A DNA stretch of 64,000 nucleotides from the NCBI GenBank assembly GCA_040387375.1, contig JAZKDW010000026.1, positions 1 to 64,000 on the forward strand, written 5' to 3'. The notes under the pieces are model-generated. The model made no database searches. It had not been told where the DNA came from and saw only the letters and a program-made list of their open reading frames with translations. Positions 60,446-64,000 of the stretch are shown one piece after another; the stretch's first letter is position 1; each line of letters starts with the position of its first letter. Source of the stretch: JAZKDW01 sp040387375 (GTDB lineage: Bacteria > Pseudomonadota > Gammaproteobacteria > Burkholderiales > Burkholderiaceae_D). A program made the translations under genes and the position numbers.

Positions 60446-61357
60446 ATGCTCACATTTCAACAAGTCATTCTTAAGCTGCAAGAGTATTGGGACGCGCAAG
60501 GCTGCGCGCTGCTCCAGCCCTACGACATGGAAGTCGGCGCCGGCACCTCGCATACCGCCACCTTCCTGCGCGCGATCGGACCGGAACCCTGGCGCGCCGC
60601 TTATGTGCAGCCGTCGCGGCGGCCGAAGGATGGCCGTTACGCTGAAAATCCGAACCGGATGCAGCACTATTATCAATTCCAGGTCGTGCTCAAGCCGGCC
60701 CCGGAAAACATACTTGACTTGTACCTCGGCTCGCTTGAGGCCCTGGGCCTTGATCTGAAGCAGAACGATGTGCGTTTTGTCGAAGACGACTGGGAAAATC
60801 CGACCCTCGGCGCGTGGGGCCTGGGCTGGGAAGTCTGGCTCAACGGCATGGAAGTCACCCAGTTCACCTATTTCCAGCAAGTGGGCGGACTCGACTGCAA
60901 GCCGGTGCTGGGCGAAATCACCTACGGTATCGAACGTCTGGCAATGTACCTGCAGAGCGTCGAAAACGTCTACGACCTGGTGTGGACCGAGTGGGAAGAA
61001 AATGGCGTCACCCGCAGGCTGACCTACGGCGACGTTTTCCACCAGAACGAGGTCGAACAGTCGACCTACAACTTCGAGCACTCCAATACCGACTTCCTGT
61101 TCTCGCTGTTTACCAATTACGAATCCGAAGCCAAGCGCCTGCTCGACGTGCCGCTGACCTTGCCGGCCTACGAAATGATCCTCAAGGCCGCGCACACGTT
61201 CAACCTGCTCGACGCCCGGGGCGCGATCTCGGTCACCGAACGCGCCGCGTACATCGGCCGTATCCGCAACCTGTCGCGCGCCGTGGCAAAAGCGTATTTC
61301 GACTCGCGTGAAAAGCTGGGCTTCCCGATGCTGGCGAACAGCCTCGAAAAAGCTTGA
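60446..61357 (+). CDS. glyQ: Glycyl-tRNA synthetase alpha subunit
   Basis: 303 aa. Class II aaRS motifs: FQQVILKLQEYWDAQGCALL at the N-terminus, ATFLRAIGPEPWRAAYVQPS (motif 2 region) and GEITYGIERLAMYLQ (motif 3). It binds glycine and ATP in the alpha2-beta2 bacterial enzyme. Followed 89 bp later by glyS. Confidence 0.97.
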   Translation: MLTFQQVILKLQEYWDAQGCALLQPYDMEVGAGTSHTATFLRAIGPEPWRAAYVQPSRRPKDGRYAENPNRMQHYYQFQVVLKPAPENILDLYLGSLEALGLDLKQNDVRFVEDDWENPTLGAWGLGWEVWLNGMEVTQFTYFQQVGGLDCKPVLGEITYGIERLAMYLQSVENVYDLVWTEWEENGVTRRLTYGDVFHQNEVEQSTYNFEHSNTDFLFSLFTNYESEAKRLLDVPLTLPAYEMILKAAHTFNLLDARGAISVTERAAYIGRIRNLSRAVAKAYFDSREKLGFPMLANSLEKA

Positions 61358-61446
61358 CCGGCCCTCCTGGACAATCCGGGAACCGGCATCGTTCAACTTA
61401 AACAAAACCAAGGATTTCCGCGTCGCGCGGAAATGGCGGCATAAAA

Positions 61447-63543
61447 ATGAATCAGACCCTGTTAGTCGAATTACTCACCGAAGAACTACCACCGAAGGCA
61501 CTGGCGAAGCTGGGCGAAGCCTTTGCAGCGGGCTTGGTCAACAGCTTGAAATCGCAATCCTTCCTCGACGACGGTTCGGTGGCGACCGCGTATGCGACGC
61601 CGCGCCGCCTGGCGGTATCGATTACCGGGGTACGCAGCAGTTCGCCTGACAAATCGATCCGAGAGAAAGTGCTGCCGGTATCGGTGGCGCTGGACGCGAG
61701 CGGCAATCCGACCGCGCCGCTGGCAAAAAAACTCGCCGCACTGGCAAATGCATCGAATGCCCGCAGCATCGACATCGCCGATCTCGAGCGCGCGCCGGAT
61801 GGCAAGGCTGACAGTTTTTTCTATACCTACAGCGCGCCCGGCTCAAGCTTGCAAAGCGGTTTGCAGATCGCGCTCGAAGATAGCATCACCAAGTTGCCTA
61901 TTCCAAAGCTGATGAGTTACCAGCGCCCCGACGGCTCGACGGTGCAATTCGTGCGCCCGGTGCACAAGCTGATCGCCTTGCATGGCGACCAAGTGGTGCC
62001 GATCACGATCCTGGGCCTGGCTGCCGGCCAGACTACCCTCGGCCATCGTTTCCTGTCGCAAGACACCTTGTCGATCCTCAATGCCGACAGCTATGCAGCG
62101 GTGCTCGAAGAACAGGGCATGGTTGTCCCCGGCATCACGGCGCGCAAGGAAAAAATTCGCAGTGCCTTGCTGGCCAAAGCCGGCGCCGACAAGATATTCA
62201 TGCCGGAAGCGCTGCTCGATGAAGTCACGGCGCTGGTCGAATGGCCGGAAGTCTATGAATGCAACTTCGAGAATGAATTTCTGTCAGTGCCACAAGAGTG
62301 CCTGATCCTGACAATGCAAACCAACCAAAAATATTTTGCGCTGACCGATGCCGACGGGCGCTTGCGTTCGCGATTCCTGATCGTGTCGAATCTGCGTACG
62401 GACGATCCGCGCCATATCATCCAGGGCAATGAACGTGTGGTGCGGCCGCGCCTGTCGGACGCAAAATTCTTTTTCGAGCAGGACAAGAAAAAGAAACTGG
62501 CCGACCGCCTGCCCGGTTTGAGCAACGTGGTTTATCACAACAAGCTCGGCACCCAGCAACAACGCACCGGCCGCGTCAGGGCGCTGGCCGGCACAATCGC
62601 GCAGGCTCTGGGAACCGATATCGCATTGGCCGAGCGCGGCGCATTGCTGGCAAAGACGGATTTGCTGACCGACATGGTGGGCGAATTTCCGGAACTGCAA
62701 GGCATCATGGGCACCTACTATGCGCGTCATGACGGCGAGCATGAAGAAGTGGCGGTGGCGATTTCTGAACATTACCAGCCGCGTTTTGCCGGCGACGCCC
62801 TGCCCGTGACCGACACCGGCACCGCGGTGGCACTGGCGGACAAGCTGGAAACACTGGTCGGCATCTGGGGCATCGGCCTGCAGCCTACCGGCGACAGGGA
62901 TCCGTTTGCATTGCGCCGGCATGCGCTAGGCATACTCCGGATGCTGATCGAAAAACGTTTGCCCCTGTCGATCGCCAGCCTGCTGTCGGCGTCGGCGCAA
63001 CTGTTTGCGGACAACCCGAACTTCAAGGATCCCGGCGCCGACATCCTGCCGTTCCTGTACGACCGCCTGCGCGGTTTGTTGCGTGAACAGGGTTTCAGCC
63101 AGAATGAAATTGAAGCCGTGGTCGCCCAGCAACCGGATCAGCTCGACACCATCATCGAGCGCCTGAATGCAGTGCACGCGTTTGCCGCGCTGCCGGAAGC
63201 GGAATCGCTGGCCGCGGCCAACAAGCGCATCACCAACATCCTTAAAAAAACCGACGGCGTGACCGGCATCGTGCAAACGGAATTATTGCTGGAAGCGGCG
63301 GAACAAGGCCTGTATTCCGCGCTGACCTCACTGGAACCCGAGGTCGATGCCGCCTTTGCCAAAGGCGACTTCACCGGCACGCTGAAGGCGCTGGCCCAAT
63401 TGCGCCATCAGGTCGACGCTTTTTTTAACGACGTCATGGTGATGGCCGAAGACCACAACCTGCGCCATAACCGGCTTGCGCTGCTGTCCGGCCTGCATCG
63501 CATGATGAACCGGGTCGCCGACATTTCCAAGCTGGCAGCCTGA
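61447..63543 (+). CDS. glyS: Glycyl-tRNA synthetase beta subunit
   Basis: 698 aa. Begins MNQTLLVELLTEELPPKALA; family blocks YATPRRLAVSITGV, FVRPVHKLIALHG, TTLGHRFLS, LTDMVGEFPELQGIMGTYYA, ALRRHALGILRMLIEK and the anticodon-binding C-terminus ending FNDVMVMAEDHNLRHNRLAL. Pairs with GlyQ to charge tRNA-Gly. Confidence 0.97.
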   Translation: MNQTLLVELLTEELPPKALAKLGEAFAAGLVNSLKSQSFLDDGSVATAYATPRRLAVSITGVRSSSPDKSIREKVLPVSVALDASGNPTAPLAKKLAALANASNARSIDIADLERAPDGKADSFFYTYSAPGSSLQSGLQIALEDSITKLPIPKLMSYQRPDGSTVQFVRPVHKLIALHGDQVVPITILGLAAGQTTLGHRFLSQDTLSILNADSYAAVLEEQGMVVPGITARKEKIRSALLAKAGADKIFMPEALLDEVTALVEWPEVYECNFENEFLSVPQECLILTMQTNQKYFALTDADGRLRSRFLIVSNLRTDDPRHIIQGNERVVRPRLSDAKFFFEQDKKKKLADRLPGLSNVVYHNKLGTQQQRTGRVRALAGTIAQALGTDIALAERGALLAKTDLLTDMVGEFPELQGIMGTYYARHDGEHEEVAVAISEHYQPRFAGDALPVTDTGTAVALADKLETLVGIWGIGLQPTGDRDPFALRRHALGILRMLIEKRLPLSIASLLSASAQLFADNPNFKDPGADILPFLYDRLRGLLREQGFSQNEIEAVVAQQPDQLDTIIERLNAVHAFAALPEAESLAAANKRITNILKKTDGVTGIVQTELLLEAAEQGLYSALTSLEPEVDAAFAKGDFTGTLKALAQLRHQVDAFFNDVMVMAEDHNLRHNRLALLSGLHRMMNRVADISKLAA

Positions 63544-63556
63544 GACGATCGTCACG

Positions 63557-64000
63557 ATGAAACTGATCATTCTGGATCGCGATGGCGTCATCAACCAGGA
63601 CTCGGATTCCTTCATCAAGTCGCCGGATGAGTGGGTTCCGATTCCCGGATCGCTGGAAGCGATTGCGCGGCTGAACCAGGCAGGTTATCTGGTGGTGGTG
63701 TCGACCAATCAGTCCGGCATTGCGCGCAAGCTGTTTGACATCCTGAACCTCAACGCCATCCATCGGAAATTGCATACGGCTGCGCAGCAGGTCGGCGCCG
63801 AAATCGACGCGATATTTTTCTGTCCGCATGCGGCGGATGATAATTGCGATTGCCGCAAACCCAAGCCCGGCATGTTGCACGCGATCGCAAAACGGTATGA
63901 TCTCAGCCTGAAAGGCGTGCCGACCGTTGGTGATTCATTGCGCGATTTGCAGGCGGGTTTTCTGGTTGGTTGCGTGCCGTATCTGGTATTGACCGGCAAG
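63557..64000 (+). CDS. gmhB: GmhB, D-glycero-beta-D-manno-heptose 1,7-bisphosphate 7-phosphatase (3' end cut by window)
   Basis: 148 codons are visible; the frame is open at the window edge and about 35-40 residues are missing. HAD motif I LILDRDGVINQDSDSF (Asp7, Asp9), motif II STNQSGIAR, the GmhB zinc site FFCPHAADDNCDCRKPKPGM and motif IV GDSLRDLQAG. It makes heptose 1-phosphate for LPS core precursors. Conserved position behind glyS. Confidence 0.93.
   Translation, partial: MKLIILDRDGVINQDSDSFIKSPDEWVPIPGSLEAIARLNQAGYLVVVSTNQSGIARKLFDILNLNAIHRKLHTAAQQVGAEIDAIFFCPHAADDNCDCRKPKPGMLHAIAKRYDLSLKGVPTVGDSLRDLQAGFLVGCVPYLVLTGK

Overview
The window reads as chromosomal DNA of a betaproteobacterium, most likely Burkholderiales and probably Oxalobacteraceae-like. 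This is inferred from the conserved order miaB, phoH-like, ybeY, corC, lnt, glyQ, glyS, gmhB at 54.9-64 kb, from the ppk1-sixA pair, and from overall protein style; no rRNA or tRNA gene is present to fix taxonomy. I see no IS element, CRISPR array or prophage.

Region by region. 0.1-2.2 kb (minus): an ATPase plus TOPRIM/RloB pair that looks like an AbiL-type phage-defence operon, followed by a spacer with an orphan terminator and a short tandem-repeat relic. 2.5-6.8 kb: a worn catabolic segment with a sulfatase, a VOC protein, a nitrilase and three broken genes (SnoaL-like, Bug/TctC receptor, GFA domain). 6.8-9.2 kb: HxlR regulator and BenE-type benzoate transporter. 9.5-12.7 kb: a TPR protein, a bacteriohemerythrin, and a DUF1778 antitoxin beside the 3' stump of its GNAT toxin. 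12.8-16.5 kb: a six-gene arsenic operon arsR-arsI-arsC(LMWP)-acr3-arsC(Grx)-arsH behind a long palindrome overlapping the arsR start codon.

17.4-37.1 kb is the most coherent part and reads as a phosphorus-acquisition island: ppk1-sixA (polyphosphate synthesis); a convergent operon plcP-agt-membrane protein (phospholipid to glycolipid replacement under phosphate starvation) behind three 11-bp direct repeats typical of a Pho box; ppx (polyphosphate breakdown); and a complete C-P lyase locus. That locus has phnGHIJKLM on the minus strand; divergently a second phnM followed by a single gene fusing a DUF1045 2H-phosphoesterase-like domain to PhnN; and phnCDE with a PhnZ-like HD oxygenase and a GNAT acetyltransferase. 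Pho-box-like repeats lie in front of several of these units.

37.1-45.7 kb: HAD hydrolase, small VOC protein, a CACHE-PAS-GGDEF-EAL signalling protein, a single-chain indolepyruvate ferredoxin oxidoreductase and its divergent LysR regulator. 45.7-53.1 kb: TetR regulator and an ABC importer-hydantoinase A/B operon of unknown substrate. 53.6-64 kb: a lipoprotein, a small secreted protein, then the housekeeping block from miaB to a gmhB cut by the window edge.

Starts were moved from the longest frame where an RBS, an ATGA overlap or family length argued for it. All functional names come from motif and family recognition by eye; no database search was run.
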